Shown in pieces: positions 1-13,601 of a stretch of DNA of 64,000 nucleotides. Position numbers and translations under genes: made by a program. Positions within the stretch are counted from its first letter, which is position 1; each line of letters starts with the position of its first letter. The notes beneath the pieces are model-generated. The model was not told the origin of the DNA. It ran no database searches and saw only the letters and a list, made by a program, of their open reading frames with translations. Source of the DNA: Aphis gossypii (Eukaryota > Arthropoda > Insecta > Hemiptera > Aphididae); contig NC_065531.1 in assembly GCF_020184175.1 (NCBI RefSeq), positions 72,262,604 through 72,326,603 on the forward strand, in the 5' to 3' direction.

Positions 1-1421
1 AATATAGGTAATTCTAAAGAGGCCGAGGAAGGCAGTTGTTAAAAAATCTTTAAGTAATTATAAAATAACGATAAACATTTTTTAAGTTCACAATAAAGTA
101 TCTTGAACGCTGAGAACTCAGGATTTCTGCTAAGTCGTAAAAATTCAATCAGAACAACAATAGAATATACATAAAATCTTGGAAAATATTATATTCCTTA
201 TGCTTTGTAACTATATCTAAAAAAAAAATGTGATTAACATTTATACAATTAGATAAGTAAAACAATTTTAGTTAATTTTTGAAACATCACATCAAGACAT
301 TTTTTCAGAATCAATAATCACTTTTTCATAAATACTAAAAAAAAAATGTTAACACCAATGTAAAAATATAAACATGGTTTTAAAAAATGACGTTAAATTG
401 ACGTAGACCCTGACATACGTTATCAAACTGTGGTATACGGAACATAGTGAAGTGGTAGTAGTGAATATAAATATTTTTACTTTTGTTTATAACAGATCTA
501 AATATTATCTAAAATGTACCTTTTTTAATACTAAATAGTAAGTAGATAGTAGATACTATACAATATAAATTACTATTGTTATAAATTATAATACATGTAC
601 CTATTGAAATATCTAAAAGTTTTACTTTTAGTTATATAAGTGAGTGACACGAAACTGATCTGTAATACGATTACACAATATAAAAAGTTTGACAATTTTT
701 GACCCTTTGAAGTAAACAACAATAGGATTCACAATACATCAATAATTGGTAAATATTGAATGATTAACCTACAAGAACATAAAGCTTTTATAATTATTTG
801 AAGAAATAACATTTTTTTCAGATTTACCTGAAATTTTTTTTAAATCAGTAATACCAGTATGAATATATAAGTCAGTGTAAAAATCAACAAATTATTCTAA
901 TGGTTAATACTCAATTAAAAATACGTATGGAAATGACAATAAATCAAAAAATATTTATCAATTAAGTATCACAAAATACATATTATTATACTCGTAATAA
1001 TCCACTTACTGAAAATACATGAACAATTAAAAATCACAAGATTAAAATCATTAGTTATTTAAAACTATAAAAAAGACCATATACGGACCTACTCTCCATA
1101 TATCCCTTCTTCACATTCAAATACATTCGTTGAATAATATGTCTTTATAAAATTATCACCAACATAGAATTAAAATTTGCTTAAAATTATTCTGTACTTT
1201 ATTATTATGTTATTTATGACCAGAATAAAACTTTGGTTAAATTGCGAATTAAAAAATAAATTAAAATAAACATAAATTTCAAAAGGCGTTATAATTTACA
1301 ATAAATTTGAACAAATTATCGTAAAACAAAGGTTTGAAGACTGTCCAAAATTTTAGTAACCATGGCAGGAAGATAAGATTAATATTATAATAGACGTACT
1401 TCAAGAAGATCTTAAAATTGA
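1..1421. other. AT-rich spacer, no gene seen
   Basis: No open frame of useful length, no plausible splice-bounded exon and no clear repeat ends were found on either strand. The sequence is dominated by A/T runs. Its right edge runs into the hAT transposase fossil. Confidence 0.5.
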
Positions 1422-1532
1422 TAATTTTTACATTTTAAGTATCCGCCAATTTCTTCAGTTGATGTAGAACGAAGCTTTTCTCAACAAAAAATGTTGGCTA
1501 ATAACCTCATTCGTTTGTGCTTAAAAACCTGA
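1422..1532 (+). pseudogene. hAT transposase C-terminal (dimerization) domain fossil
   Basis: Between stop codons at 1419 and 1530 the plus strand encodes a peptide with the core KYPPISSVDVERSFSQQKML (from 1437). The pattern P-[IL]-[ST]-S-V-[DE]-V-E-R-S-F-S is the hallmark of the hAT C-terminal dimerization domain (hATC), which lies in the last 80 or so residues of hAT transposases. Only about 30 codons are readable. The upstream DDE/RNase-H part is not recognisable and no start codon or terminal inverted repeats are visible. This is a dead remnant of an autonomous hAT element. Its family cannot be linked to the short hAT-type elements elsewhere in the window. Confidence 0.65.
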
Positions 1533-4500
1533 CAAAATCCCTAATTGTAAATATTGTAGTTTCTTAAAGTATAAACAGCGCACATTTCATTTTAATTATG
1601 GATCCTTCCCCCCTTTTTTTTAACTATTATTTCTACTAAAAACGCGAAAAATCTAACGTAAAAAAAATTATAATGCATATTTAGCACATATTTTGATAGT
1701 TTTTAATACATAAACTTACGAGCCTTAGAATAATTATTATAACTTCAAGAAGTATAGTATACAAATACTTCAAACGTTTAAATTAATTTAGTTGAATGCG
1801 ATGTATAATTTAAAACTAAATGCAGTCCATTTTCCTTTTAAAAATAAATACTTATTACCTTAAAAATACTTACACTAAAAAACAAAGCATTCGAAAGTTA
1901 CTGTATTTAACAAAAGTGTTTATATAGCCTTGAATATAAAAAAGAACACTATATTGATTTAAAGAGCATGTGAACTACATTCGTCAATAAAAATAAATAA
2001 TTTATTTTTAAATAATACAGTACTTAATAAAGGTAATTGTGTTGTTTAAACATCATCTCGAAAAGCATACTAAATTAAGAGATCCAAAATAAACTGTCGA
2101 ATTTTAAACGTAATAAAATCAAATTTAGACAGATAATCAATCATATATTATTGGAATACGATTTTTAAAACCTTAACATCTATTAAATAAATATATTAGG
2201 TATCAATAACAACTAGAGCACATCACTCCTAATTAATAAGTATAGTTTCTCATTATTTCGTAACAAAGGTAAAAAGACATACATTTTATACTTTATTGTT
2301 CAATATATTGACATTTAATACACTTAAGCAAAAACATATATTTTTTTTTGCTTAAAGGTCTTTTACGTAAATTTAGCTAATTAAATTCTAAAACTACTAT
2401 AGCATATTATAATAATAATTTAATATCGATCTAACTAAAATAAACAAATGTGTCCTCATACTTCAGCTTTTGTGTTAATAATATAATAACTTTTACAATT
2501 TATCATTATTAATATCGTTGTGTAGAAACTAGAAAGAATGAACCATATGAATTACTGGACATTCTCCGAAACACGTCCGACAAGAAGGCGACAGATTATT
2601 GTTTTTTTACGTATCTCACTGCAGTAATTTAACCAGTGTACCTGCAACAGCTAGCCGACGAAAGAGAAAGTGATGATGATTTAGCCGGTAAGCTGTGTAA
2701 ACGCATTTTTTAGTATAATTTCAGTGTGTATTATATACATATACATAATTATAATGGTCACTACGCATCATTATTTTGAATGTTCTTTGGATGTCTTCGA
2801 ATTCTATCGGTTTTTCTCGTGTTTATCGTTCAGAATAGGTCGTAAAGAATTCACCCGTCCAGATCATCAAAGGACACGTGGGTTAGTAAATAATAAAAAA
2901 AATAATAATAATAACAACGTGTGTCTGAACCCGGATCAGTATTTATGTCCATGTACGTAGGCCGATAACAACAACAATCATGATGCATACAGGAGTGAAA
3001 ATAATCTGATAATTCGATTAAAAAAAACTAATTATTTATAAATGTATAGTATAGGTAAATCGTAAATGCCATAAAAATAGCGTCATGACCCTACGAAACG
3101 ATCAATTTCAAAGTCAGGGTTTCAATTATATTGGAGTTAGGTGAAATCTATTTCACGCAAACATGATGGTTTAGATTATTATCTTGAAGATGCGTCGATT
3201 GGCCAATGAAATTAATTTTACACAATATCCTTGATGTTTCTTTAAAATATTATCTTTAAGATCCTAGTTATATACCTAAAGAAATTTAAAATAGTTTCAA
3301 CTTCGATTTTAAATCTATTTTAACCAAAAAAAACTGTATACCTAGATTAATTTATAATTTTTAATAGCTGAATTAGAAGGTCGAATTACCTACATAATAC
3401 CCAGGTGTAAGAAATGAAGGATTTTCAATGGTTTTTCACGGATTAACATAGGTATAGAAATGAAATAAAAGTTTAATTTCTTCATGGGAATTAAAAACAT
3501 AAAATGTGTGAATATGTCCCTGAACTTGACCGCTTAAAGACTTCTGCATATTTTTTTTATTATGTATTCAAATAAGAAATTAATAGAGCGTAACATTTTG
3601 TCTTATTCGAATCTCCGAGAAAAACTGAAAATTGTAAAATATACAACATTGTATATTGTATTTAATTCCCAAAACAAGATTTTTATTACAATTTATAACA
3701 AAAAAAAAATAATAATAATAAATTATATCATATTCCTTATCATAAAACGAATTAAACTCTAGCCTGACTAGCGTTTTGTAAAAGTTTGAAATTAGAATTT
3801 ATTTTTTTTAGTTATTTAGGAAATTATTTTAGTTAAAAACACATAATAATTTTTAAGATTCATACCTAAAATTTGAAAATGTAAGTAACCTAAGGTCACA
3901 TATAAGTCTTTATTACTGCAATTAAAAAAATAAAAAACAAATTGAGCATAATTTCACAAATGAAAATGTCGACGTAATTAGATATTCAAACATAATGTAA
4001 TGATTTTTCATCAGGCGATTTTCTTATAATAATAATAATTCAAAAATATTATTCGTGATAGAACCTGAAACCTGTCTATTTATTATTATATTACATATAG
4101 TAATGTAGTATATATATTATACAATTTATACACAATAATCAACGATATTTTCAAAACATTTAGATTAATTGTACACTATTTCCTATCCTTTGACCATCTT
4201 CAGTTAGAATCATTTTTTGTATGTAATGAATTATTATTGAAAATTGAATAATCTAAACAATTTTAGAATATTCGTACAAATGACTAGAAATAAACTATAA
4301 TCAAGGGAAAACTATTATACAAATTATATCAAGTCTAGATATTTTTTTTTATTTAAATATTTGGTGAAAATTTAAAGTTTTAACGATAACTCTTTTCTGG
4401 AAAAAAATATGAAATCGACTTTGTTTAAAATCAGTGTTGTATAAATATTCTTATTTTTCCAATATTCCGAATCTATGTTGTAAATAATTATTTTAAAAAG

Positions 4501-7500
4501 TACTAATATTTTCTTTTAAGACTTCGAATTAGCAAATATATCATATTTTTTACCAGAAACCAACCTAAACTATGAATATTGTGATCAAATTGTCAACCTT
4601 GAACTTGAACCAGTACATTTCTCGCAAACCTAAAAAAGGATATAGCTTAGAACGTATTAAATATATAGGTAACATCTTTCTTAGATCTTAGAACTTATAA
4701 ATTGTACTAATTTAATTTATGTATACAAATACGATTACAATTTACTTAACGTTTATTAAATAATATAGTGTTTATTTGTTTAAACCGATTTTATGATAGG
4801 TACTGATAGAATTCAGTAAATATAATATAATAAAGAGTTATTTTTATTATGCACATATTTCCCATATTAGGACCTATAATACATAGATGACATTCTTTTA
4901 AATATATAAATACAACTTTATGGTTTTTTGTATGAAATAAAATCCTACCTATATAGACTAGTAAATCTTAAAAGATCTACATAATGATACGAGTTAAAAA
5001 GATTTTTATCTTTGTCTTCAAAAATTCTTTTCCCATTATGATTATACGAGTTAATTTTATAGTCTATAAAATAATATTACAGTCGACCAAACTTAAAATG
5101 TGTTTTCTAATTTAGAAAAAAAAAAATTTTAATTTTATAATTTAATGGTTGAATAATAATGTAATCAATGATTATAATGATACTAATAATTGCAAATTAT
5201 AAACTAATTTAACAAAATATTCATTAGGTGCATTTATTTTATAACTGCAACAGCTAAATCCTATTTTTTCAACGTATTATAGTAATTTTTTTTTAACAGT
5301 TAAAATGGACAGTTTAAAAGATACACCACAAATTATTTAGAGAGTTCATTCTATAGCAAATCTTATCCAAAAGTATTTTTTAACTGATGAAAATCTGCCA
5401 AATATATTTATCTAATCACATTTATCAAGACCTAACTTTATATTTAATACGCGAGTATACAACATTTAAACTTTAAAACATCATCTGAGTTATTCATTGA
5501 AGGCTATCGACTACAACGCGAAAAAGTTATTTTCCAACCATAAATAGGTATTAATAATATAGTATATCCTATACTAGTGACATTTAAACTAAAAGCAGTA
5601 AGCGTGTGACAAATAAAAGACAGGTATAAATCGTCATCAAATGACTGTATATTACGACTTACTAACAGGGAGTTGCTACGAATGATTTTTTTTTTCATTT
5701 AAAATTTAAACAAACACGCTGCCAACCGGCAACAGTTAATAACATTGAGTTAACATTCTTTCTCTCACTATGACAGTAGTCTTGTTTTACTCGTGTAAAA
5801 GTAAAGTAGCTATATTATGATCTGCAATAGTTAAAAAAAAAACCAGTAGCTACCATCACCACAGCGACACCTCCCAAATGATACCGTCGTCTATATTATT
5901 ACTATTACATACAAAAAATATATTATATTCGCGTTGATCATTTTGGGCCTATATAGTAGGTTAGGTACGTGTAGGTACATCGATTGCGAAGCGAGTGAAA
6001 ATAGAGAGAGGGGAGGGAGAGCATGCATAAATACTCCTATACATATATACAATATACATATGTAATACATTATACACATAATATTATATTGGCGCCATGT
6101 CTACAGGAAAGATAAAAAACAACTACAGTTGCGCAATTGCCTACGGGCAATTTAATAACGCTTTAGCTCTTCGCAACAAAACGCATATAATATGGTAATT
6201 GCCCTAGGATTATATACCAATGAAAAAACTATCGAGGGTGAAATCCGAGTGAAATCCCAAAAAATATAGGGGGGGGGGCGGTAATAATTTTTTCGACCAC
6301 CCAAATCCATAAACATAAAAAAATTAATTGTCGATGTGTTACAGTCATGTGCTACCGATCATATGATATCATGGACCATAAATAATTCACATATATTATC
6401 GAATACAGTATACGAGCAATTTTTCACACAAAAAATCTAAATAAACAAATTGTATGCAGAATTAATTTATAACATAGAAACAAAAGTCAAAATTATCTAC
6501 TCGTTTATCATTTTAGAAATATTTAATTGGATAAGATTTTTGAATAAACTTATAAATATCAAAATATTTAAGCATTTTAACTAATCCATTAAAGTTAAAC
6601 TAAATAATAACTTTAAAAATGTGTTTAATATATCACTATAATATTTGTACAAAAAACTTTTTAAAAATATAGTTACAGCCTAAACTTATAAAAAGAATAC
6701 CCTATCTAGGATTTATTCTAATATATCTATTAGGTACCTAATGTTTATTTCAATGTTAAATTATGTATAATATCTATCTAAAACTCTCCAGTTTTAATAC
6801 TCGTAATTTATTTAAACAAAATAACTTGTAGCTATAATTTATGATTAAATAATAAAATTAAAAAATTAAAAACACAAGTGGATCTATATTAATTTTCTGC
6901 ATTAATATATAACATGTATTACATTAATACCTATATTATTTAAAGTAAATATCTGTTCGTTGTGTACCTAATTTAAACAAAATTAATCAATAAGAAATAA
7001 AAAAAAAAAAGATATGGTTTATTATACTTATATTTATACATATTAAAATACGTATATTATGTTAGCGGTAATGTATATAATACGTTCTTTTATTAAAAAC
7101 TAGTTATTCTATAAAAACCCTAACTATACTAGTTAATATATAAATTACATAGTTTTACTAGTTAATAAATAAAATACCAGTTGGTTTTCGCTAATGTATA
7201 AAATTAAATTTATAGTCAACGTTAGGTAGATAACCGGGACTGGAGTAAATATACAATATTTGTTGCCGTTGTCTTTTTATTATTAAAAACAATAATAGGT
7301 TCATAAAAAAACTTTACTCAAGGTCACAATTTAGTTTATGTAAAGAAAAGTTTATTACGTTCAGTGACGTCCCAGATGAGGAGATATTTGTCTTCGAAAG
7401 GCATCCGAATTCCAACCACAAGATAATGATCAAGAGTTTTTCAAACGCACATATCAAAAAAAGTGCACCACAAATAATACTTTGTAACTCCAAATGTTAT

Positions 7501-9149
7501 CCAAAAAGTTCGTGTACTAATTAATAAATTGTATTGCAATTTATAAAAATAATAATAATCTAATAATTCTAATAAATTTACGCTCAAATCAGAATTAACT
7601 TTTTCAAAATGAATATTTATATTTTATACATAGATTCAAACATAGTTTTAAATACATTAATTAAACGGTTATTGTTAGTTCAAAAACATCTAGTCAGTAT
7701 TTAGAATAGCTAGTTGAATTATGTATTTAAGGATTCAATCAATACATTAACTAAAATTATCCACAATTCTATAAAACAACTAGTTATTTGATACAGAATT
7801 AATTAAAGAATGTCATTCATTAACCTCAACATCTATATTCGTTTAAAATTTAAAGTAGTTAGGTATGGTATAATCAAAACGAATGAATTATATTTATAAT
7901 TACTACTACCTAATTATAATTACTTAGAACAATGTAATTAAAATGTATTTAAATACCTAAATGAAAACCCTTATTAAAAAATAATATACCTACTTCTTAA
8001 GGTAAATTTATGATTGTTCCATATAAATAGAAATTTGGTATGGAACTTAAAAGTGGAAATTTGTTGAATTTATAAAAAGAAAAAAGACATTATTATTTAA
8101 ATGAATTTCACTAGTATAATAGTATTTACTTTTAAATACTATAATAATTAAAAATTATGGTATTTATAATTTACAAAATGCACACTAATTCTTATCTATT
8201 ATCCATTTGTACTTAAAATTGAAACAAAATCAATGATTAAATCATTTTACTCATTCAATAGATTAGGCCTTGGATTTAAACAAAATGTTGGACAATGTCC
8301 ATATACTTCATAATATAATAAAATGTGTATTTTTTCGTTTAAACTATAATAATTTTAATTCGTTTGAAATATTCATCATAGATTTGTTTTTCAGTAAGAA
8401 CTGTATAATGTACATATAAAATAATCGAAATAAACAGCAGTTCGGGTGCAATCCCAAATTTAAATGAAGGTCTCCACGGTCAGTTCATTTCATAGACAGG
8501 TGGAACCTTGACTTCAGATACATCAGAATTTATATTTTTAGTTTAGAAATACATAACACGTGGGGACAGTTTTATTTCTTTAGCTATTTATTTTTTATTA
8601 ATATTTTATGGTGATATACTTCTACCTATAAGTATATTAGTATATTTTCTTGGTATAAATTAATTAAAACAACATAATTGAGTAAGTTTATAGTAATCGA
8701 AAATACTGAGTAAATAGGTAAATAAGTAAATATATTTATACTTTATAGGTATTAAAACACAATGGAACATTTTCTATTCTAAAAAGTATCAAGATAATCA
8801 GCATAAAAAAATTCTAACTGCCTTATCGACTAACTTTGTTTTTGCTTATTTATAGGCTTCAACAGTCTATAATATTACATAGAAATGTTATAACTTATAA
8901 TTTTTTAACGAGATTTATTTCTAAATGACGTATAATGATGGGTTGTAGAATTAAGTCATCCATACTGGACTATAATATATAAATTCAAGTATAGTTGAAA
9001 CAATTATATACATTAAGTTATAAAAATGCGTATAGGTTTAATGGTCATTTGGTAGAAGAAAATAACGTTATAATATTGTTATCACACTATAGGTACCTAC
9101 ATTATAATTCATATATACTTGAATATTTGGATGGTAATAATTATAAAGG
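1533..9149. other. AT-rich spacer, no gene seen
   Basis: Only short unsupported open frames occur. One zone near 2.55-2.95 kb and another near 5.9-6.3 kb are richer in G+C and CpG, including a run of about ten G near 6270, but no exon can be defended there. An isolated GTAAGC donor at 2688 follows a short acidic frame and is treated as a rejected candidate. Confidence 0.45.
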
Positions 9150-11330
9150 TCTCCGAAGGTTAAAAAAAATCGCCCTACAAACCATTATGTCGCACGATCG
9201 ATTTGACGTTATTAATAATTCATTAAAAACCAAACGTAAAATCGGAACAATGACTAGTTACTTTTCGCTTAGTATATTATATTGTCGTCGTAGACAATAT
9301 TATTTTAAACGTGTCCTGCGATGCGTGCAGCAGTGTCTCGTATAGTGTTGTATTATGGTCGTTTACATGTGTTGAAACAAAAAGAGAAGTGTATAACTGG
9401 CAGGTTAATCTATAATATACAACACTGAATGGCGTACACTTGCACCGGTACAGTTTTTCATACAAATCGCGTTTCCCAATTAAATCGGCCTTACAAAATA
9501 ATTATTACGTCTTTCGCAGAACGTTTTTCGAAATATATAGTTAATAAGTACTGCAATCGAACATAAAACCAGTTTCAAAAAATCACGTCGCCAGCAGAAG
9601 CTTTTAACTTACTCTGTCATACGACCTTAAAACATGTTGATGTTCTGTTTCCTATATAATATAATATCAAAACCAGCAAAATGATATTTCCTGTTTGTAG
9701 ACGATGAATTGACAATAAAACCCGCCAAAACGAAACACGTGATTAAATAATAGTATAACTAGGTAGTGACAAAATATATCGTATGAATGAAAATCGTACC
9801 TAATCGACTGAAAGGTAAAAAATACTTCTCGGTCACAACGGACATTAATTATCGCATTTAATAATATTATTGTCAAGCCTACTGATTATTTTAAATACAA
9901 TTTTATCTTCCCTAGATTTTACCTCCTACATGCCAGTGAAAAAGTCGCCGGCCGCTGAATTGAAATAAGTTTAATTGAGGTGCTCGGAGATACAATATAA
10001 TATTCCGAGTGTTTACCGTAATAATAATAACACCAATAGGTTAACCACCTATGTACGATAAATAATATTGTTATATAACGACATGATAATATGACGTGCT
10101 ACCATTTATTATACATACTTATCATTAACACAATAATAATATATTAATACACCCTATATCGGTATATAATGGCGGTAGCAGTGTTATGAAATAAGGAATA
10201 ATATTGAATATAACTCACGTTTCTTCGACGGGGTTTATAGCTCGTCCCGCGCGCCGAGTACAGATGTGGTATTATCCAAAACGTCGACAGGTAAGTGCAC
10301 CGAACGGGTATTGGAAACAACGGCAACACGGATGGACGTATAGGTAAATAACGATCGCTGCGAACAGTCGACGATATTATTCGCACTGCCGACCGACCAC
10401 CATCGGAGGGGTGGAAAATCGATAAAAACCGGTTGAACTTTTTCGCAACGGACAAGTTAAAAATATTGTCGTTCGGCGTAAATTATAATTATCTCGCCGC
10501 GAATAGTCTGTACGACGACGCAAGTGACGTTCGGAAAACTGTATGGGTACTACGCGACGGGCACGTTTGAAATTCGAATCTATAACCCGCGTGGACACGC
10601 GACCAAAAAGACTAAACGAACGATAGACACTGAACGCGAAAAATTCTCTCGGTCGACAAGCCCTGTGCGAGGGACAAAATATTCTAATTACGATTTATTA
10701 TAATATTATATCACACACAATATAAACGATATATGGGCAGTGCGTGCGTGCGCGCGCGTGTTCGAACCAGACGGTCGCGATACGTATCGTTGTGCGCACT
10801 GACTGTCGTCTGAGTGCGTGTGTGCGCCGGCGAGCGAACGTTTTGGCCGGAAGGTCAGCTGATTAGAAAGAAAGTACCTGCCGCCGCAGTGGTGGGAGTC
10901 ACGCGACGTCGATCGCGATCGCTCCGTGCACGTACATTATATTATATATATTTTATTATTATGGTATACCTACCATTTAGTGAAATGTTATTATTATTGT
11001 TATGCCTATTATTTGTTATTGTTATTATGTTATTGGGTATATTAGAGCTTCACCTCCCTCCTCTCGTTAGTCGGATTTGTACGCGTTTGCTTGTTTTTTT
11101 TTTTTTTTTTTGCCGGTCCATCGTCGACGGAACTACGAGCACGTTGTCCGTCGGACGTTGCGACCGTCAAACGAATCCGAGATACGACGAATCGTTCAAT
11201 AACGAATTTAAAATTCGCGGTACTCTATCTTGGCGAAGTTATAGTGCGTCCGGCAAGGATATAGTATATTTATGTAACCGCGGTATACTGCATATATAGA
11301 ACCTCCCCTAATAAATGGTTATTTATGCAC
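9150..11330. promoter_or_regulatory. CpG-enriched, promoter-like region
   Basis: This stretch stands out from its AT-rich surroundings by dense CpG dinucleotides, notably at 10240-10640 and 10735-10960, and by GCGCG/GTGCGTG runs. In insect genomes of this composition such islands usually mark promoters and non-coding first exons. No coding frame with a credible start is seen. The long plus-strand frame at 10814-11299 begins at GTG and passes through a T homopolymer. I infer one or more transcription starts, but orientation and target gene cannot be read from the window. Confidence 0.35.
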
Positions 11331-11532
11331 AATCTTTGTGCGGAAACCGTGGTTATGAACTAAATGCATTTGTACACAAATTCGTAGGGTAAATGATGAC
11401 TCGCCATTTTTATTTATTATCCAGCCGAATTCCACCCTACGCTGGCTTGCCCAAATATGTTTATTATTTACTCTTGCGCTTCATAATACTGCTAATATAA
11501 ATTTTAAAATAATTTAGCTCGTCTATCAAAAA

Positions 11533-11699
11533 TTAACGGAAGCGTAGCGTGCTATTTGATATTTTTTCTGCTGCACAGAACAACATTGAATCATAGATAA
11601 TATGTTTTTACGGGTCCTTGTATTACGTATGTTTTTAACGGTTCAATGTTTTTCCGTGCAACGGGGAATACATCAAGTAGCACGCTAGCGGAAACTTAA
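11533..11699. repeat. Imperfect long hairpin (foldback element)
   Basis: Two arms are inverted copies. The outer segment 11533-11560 (core gcgtagcgtgctatttgat) pairs with 11672-11699 (core atcaagtagcacgctagcgg). The inner segment around 11570-11595 (ctgcacagaacaacattgaa) pairs with about 11640-11664 (ttcaatgtttttccgtgcaa), about 20 of 25 positions matching. The stem is roughly 60 bp with a loop of about 40 bases. It could be a foldback MITE or, less likely, a transcribed hairpin. No target duplication was identified. Confidence 0.55.
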
Positions 11700-12373
11700 C
11701 GAAGCTTGCTATACTTTATTTTTGTCATTACGTGAACCGTAAAATTTCTGTACGGAACAAAAGTATAAACATTTTTCAATAAAAATAAGTACATATTAGT
11801 CTCGAATAAAATTTATCTTAAGTATTTGGAATGGTAATTTCATTACGAGTTAAATTTATTAAGTGCGTAAAACTACTTCGAAAATTATTATCATTAAAAA
11901 TACGTATACAAACAATATCCTGTTGTGTAACTATTGTAAAATATTAATATTAAAATTATTAGTACCCATTTATTTTGTTAGAAGTTACTACTATATCTGT
12001 TATCTAATATATTATAATATGCTGATATTTGATATATATGAAGCAATACCGATATTGCAAATTTGTTTATAATGAAATAACTGATAACTGCAGAAAAACG
12101 ATTAAGTTCATAAAATTAATAAAATAATATATTTATCTGTGTTATAATAAATATTATTAAATATTACTATATTATTTTAATTTGTACTATGTTCAACTTA
12201 CTATAATAATAGTTCATTCATAATGTCTTTGATGGAAATACATTATTATGTGATTGATGCTAATATGATTTATATCGAACTATAAAAATAATAATTAAAT
12301 ATTAAGAAAAATCAATATTATTCTGTGATACCTAATATACTCAGGTGACTGATGTGCATCTTACCGTTCTTAC

Positions 12374-12627
12374 CTTGACACGACTGGCTGGCGTTTACGT
12401 TCAGGAAACAATAGTAATGACGGCTCTAAAATATTTGGCCCTGTAGACACGCTGCACCCAACTAAATAATAGGAGGTACTTACAGACGTCTCTGGAAAAT
12501 GATTCAATTTAGAAATGTTGCTGAAACCAGAATAGGAGTGACAGACGGGAATAAAACGGTCGGTTGCGACGATCTCAGTTTTTCTAAAAATTAAGATTGA
12601 CCATTGACATGATGGAGAATATATCAC
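12374..12627 (-). other. Candidate 5' exon with strong donor (unknown gene)
   Basis: On the minus strand an ATG at 12627 opens an 84-codon frame that stays open right up to a near-perfect donor, TCAAG followed by GTAAGA, with the intron starting at 12373. The only in-frame stop lies inside the donor itself. The surroundings (12370-12930) are CpG-richer than the flanks, as expected for a first exon. The peptide has no domain I recognise and no clear bias in composition. It may be a coding first exon, or a 5'UTR exon that is open by chance. No matching acceptor exon was identified further left. Confidence 0.25.
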
Positions 12628-13052
12628 ATACGCGAAGAGGGACAGTCACCGGAGGTCACCATTCGAGACTAGGTTATATTAGGTAAGGCAAACTAACGGT
12701 TCGCGCGTGTAACCCCAAAAGTCACGATTGAAGTAATTGTCGTGAATGGCGAAAACAGTTGGTTACAAAATTAAAATTCGCAAGCCGCAGACGCAATGTC
12801 GTCACACTACCCTTACACTTATTGTGTATAATTTACATACCACTTTATGTTATACGCACACGCGAACGAACAACGAAGATGAAAAAATGGTTTGTTTCAC
12901 TGTAAAATGGCGGTTATCCTCTCAGTAGTACTTGTCATAAATCGTAATGTGACGGTGTTAGCATGTAGACCTAATTTTATTTATACACCGGTCGTTTCAA
13001 ACGAGTTTTTACTGTGAGTTCAAAACTTCGCCGAATTTTTGGAATGCGTTAA

Positions 13053-13601
13053 CGTTCATGGTTGTGGGGAAATCAAGAGGAATTTAGAACGCTCCCCCCC
13101 AAAAATTTTCCACCACGATTCATTGGACGTTTCCCCTCCACAGCAAAAATTTCCTTCCGAACAAAAAAATTAAAAGTATAAAATTATATTAAATAATAAT
13201 ATCCAATGCAAATAAATAAATATGAATAGGTAATATATGTTTATTTTATAACACTAATTATATTAAATTAATATAAAAAGATAATTCAATACCTAATTCG
13301 TTATAATAACACTATTTATGTAACAAATATTAAACATTATGCAAATTATTACAAATGCGAATAAATATACTATTGAGTAGGTATTGATATTAAAATACAA
13401 AATTAAACAATATAAATCAAAAAAATATAACTAATATTTTTTATTCTCCTAACCTATTCACCAACCTATTATTATGTGTAAATATATATATATATATATA
13501 TTGATTCAGGGGGAAAATTTCTCAATCCAGGGGGGAAATATCTAGTACCGCAAAAATCCGTGGGGAGGGAAAGGGGGTCAAAATACCCCAGTCATGAGAG
13601 T
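13053..13601. mobile_element. Probable non-autonomous DNA element (eroded)
   Basis: The two ends are C-rich and G-rich in inverted fashion. The left end reads tcatggttgtggggaaat and then a run of C. The right end, reverse-complemented, reads tcatgactggggtatttt and then cccccttt. The candidate element is flanked by tgcgttaa (13045-13052) and tgcgttag (13602-13609), a 7/8 match of the size hAT-type integration leaves. The interior is AT-rich and includes a (TA)10 run at 13482-13501. No coding capacity is seen. The terminal repeats are weak, so the boundaries are approximate. Confidence 0.4.

Noticed and set aside
2651..2687. 37-base exon-like stretch (LADERESDDDLA) between a CAG acceptor and a GTAAGC donor
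   Set aside because: The acidic peptide is attractive and the donor is good, but the acceptor has no pyrimidine tract and no neighbouring exon was found.
7340..7530. Open stretch reading TFSDVPDEEIFVFERHPN and onward
   Set aside because: No ATG before the interesting part, no splice borders, and it turns into ordinary AT-rich sequence. Not assignable to any family.
8995..9345. 116-codon plus-strand frame, a long frame in the left third of the window
   Set aside because: The peptide is Y/N/I/L-rich with no recognisable domain, no splice context and no conserved pattern. Its end overlaps another frame antisense. Best explained by chance at the edge of a CpG-rich zone.
10144..10598. Two overlapping minus-strand frames (103 and 73 codons)
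   Set aside because: They overlap in different frames, are Arg/Ser-rich as expected from CpG-rich non-coding DNA, and lack splice support.
10814..11299. 161-codon plus-strand frame in the CpG region
   Set aside because: It begins at GTG, not ATG, crosses a run of about 20 T that codes for poly-Phe, and has no family signature. More likely promoter/5'UTR sequence.
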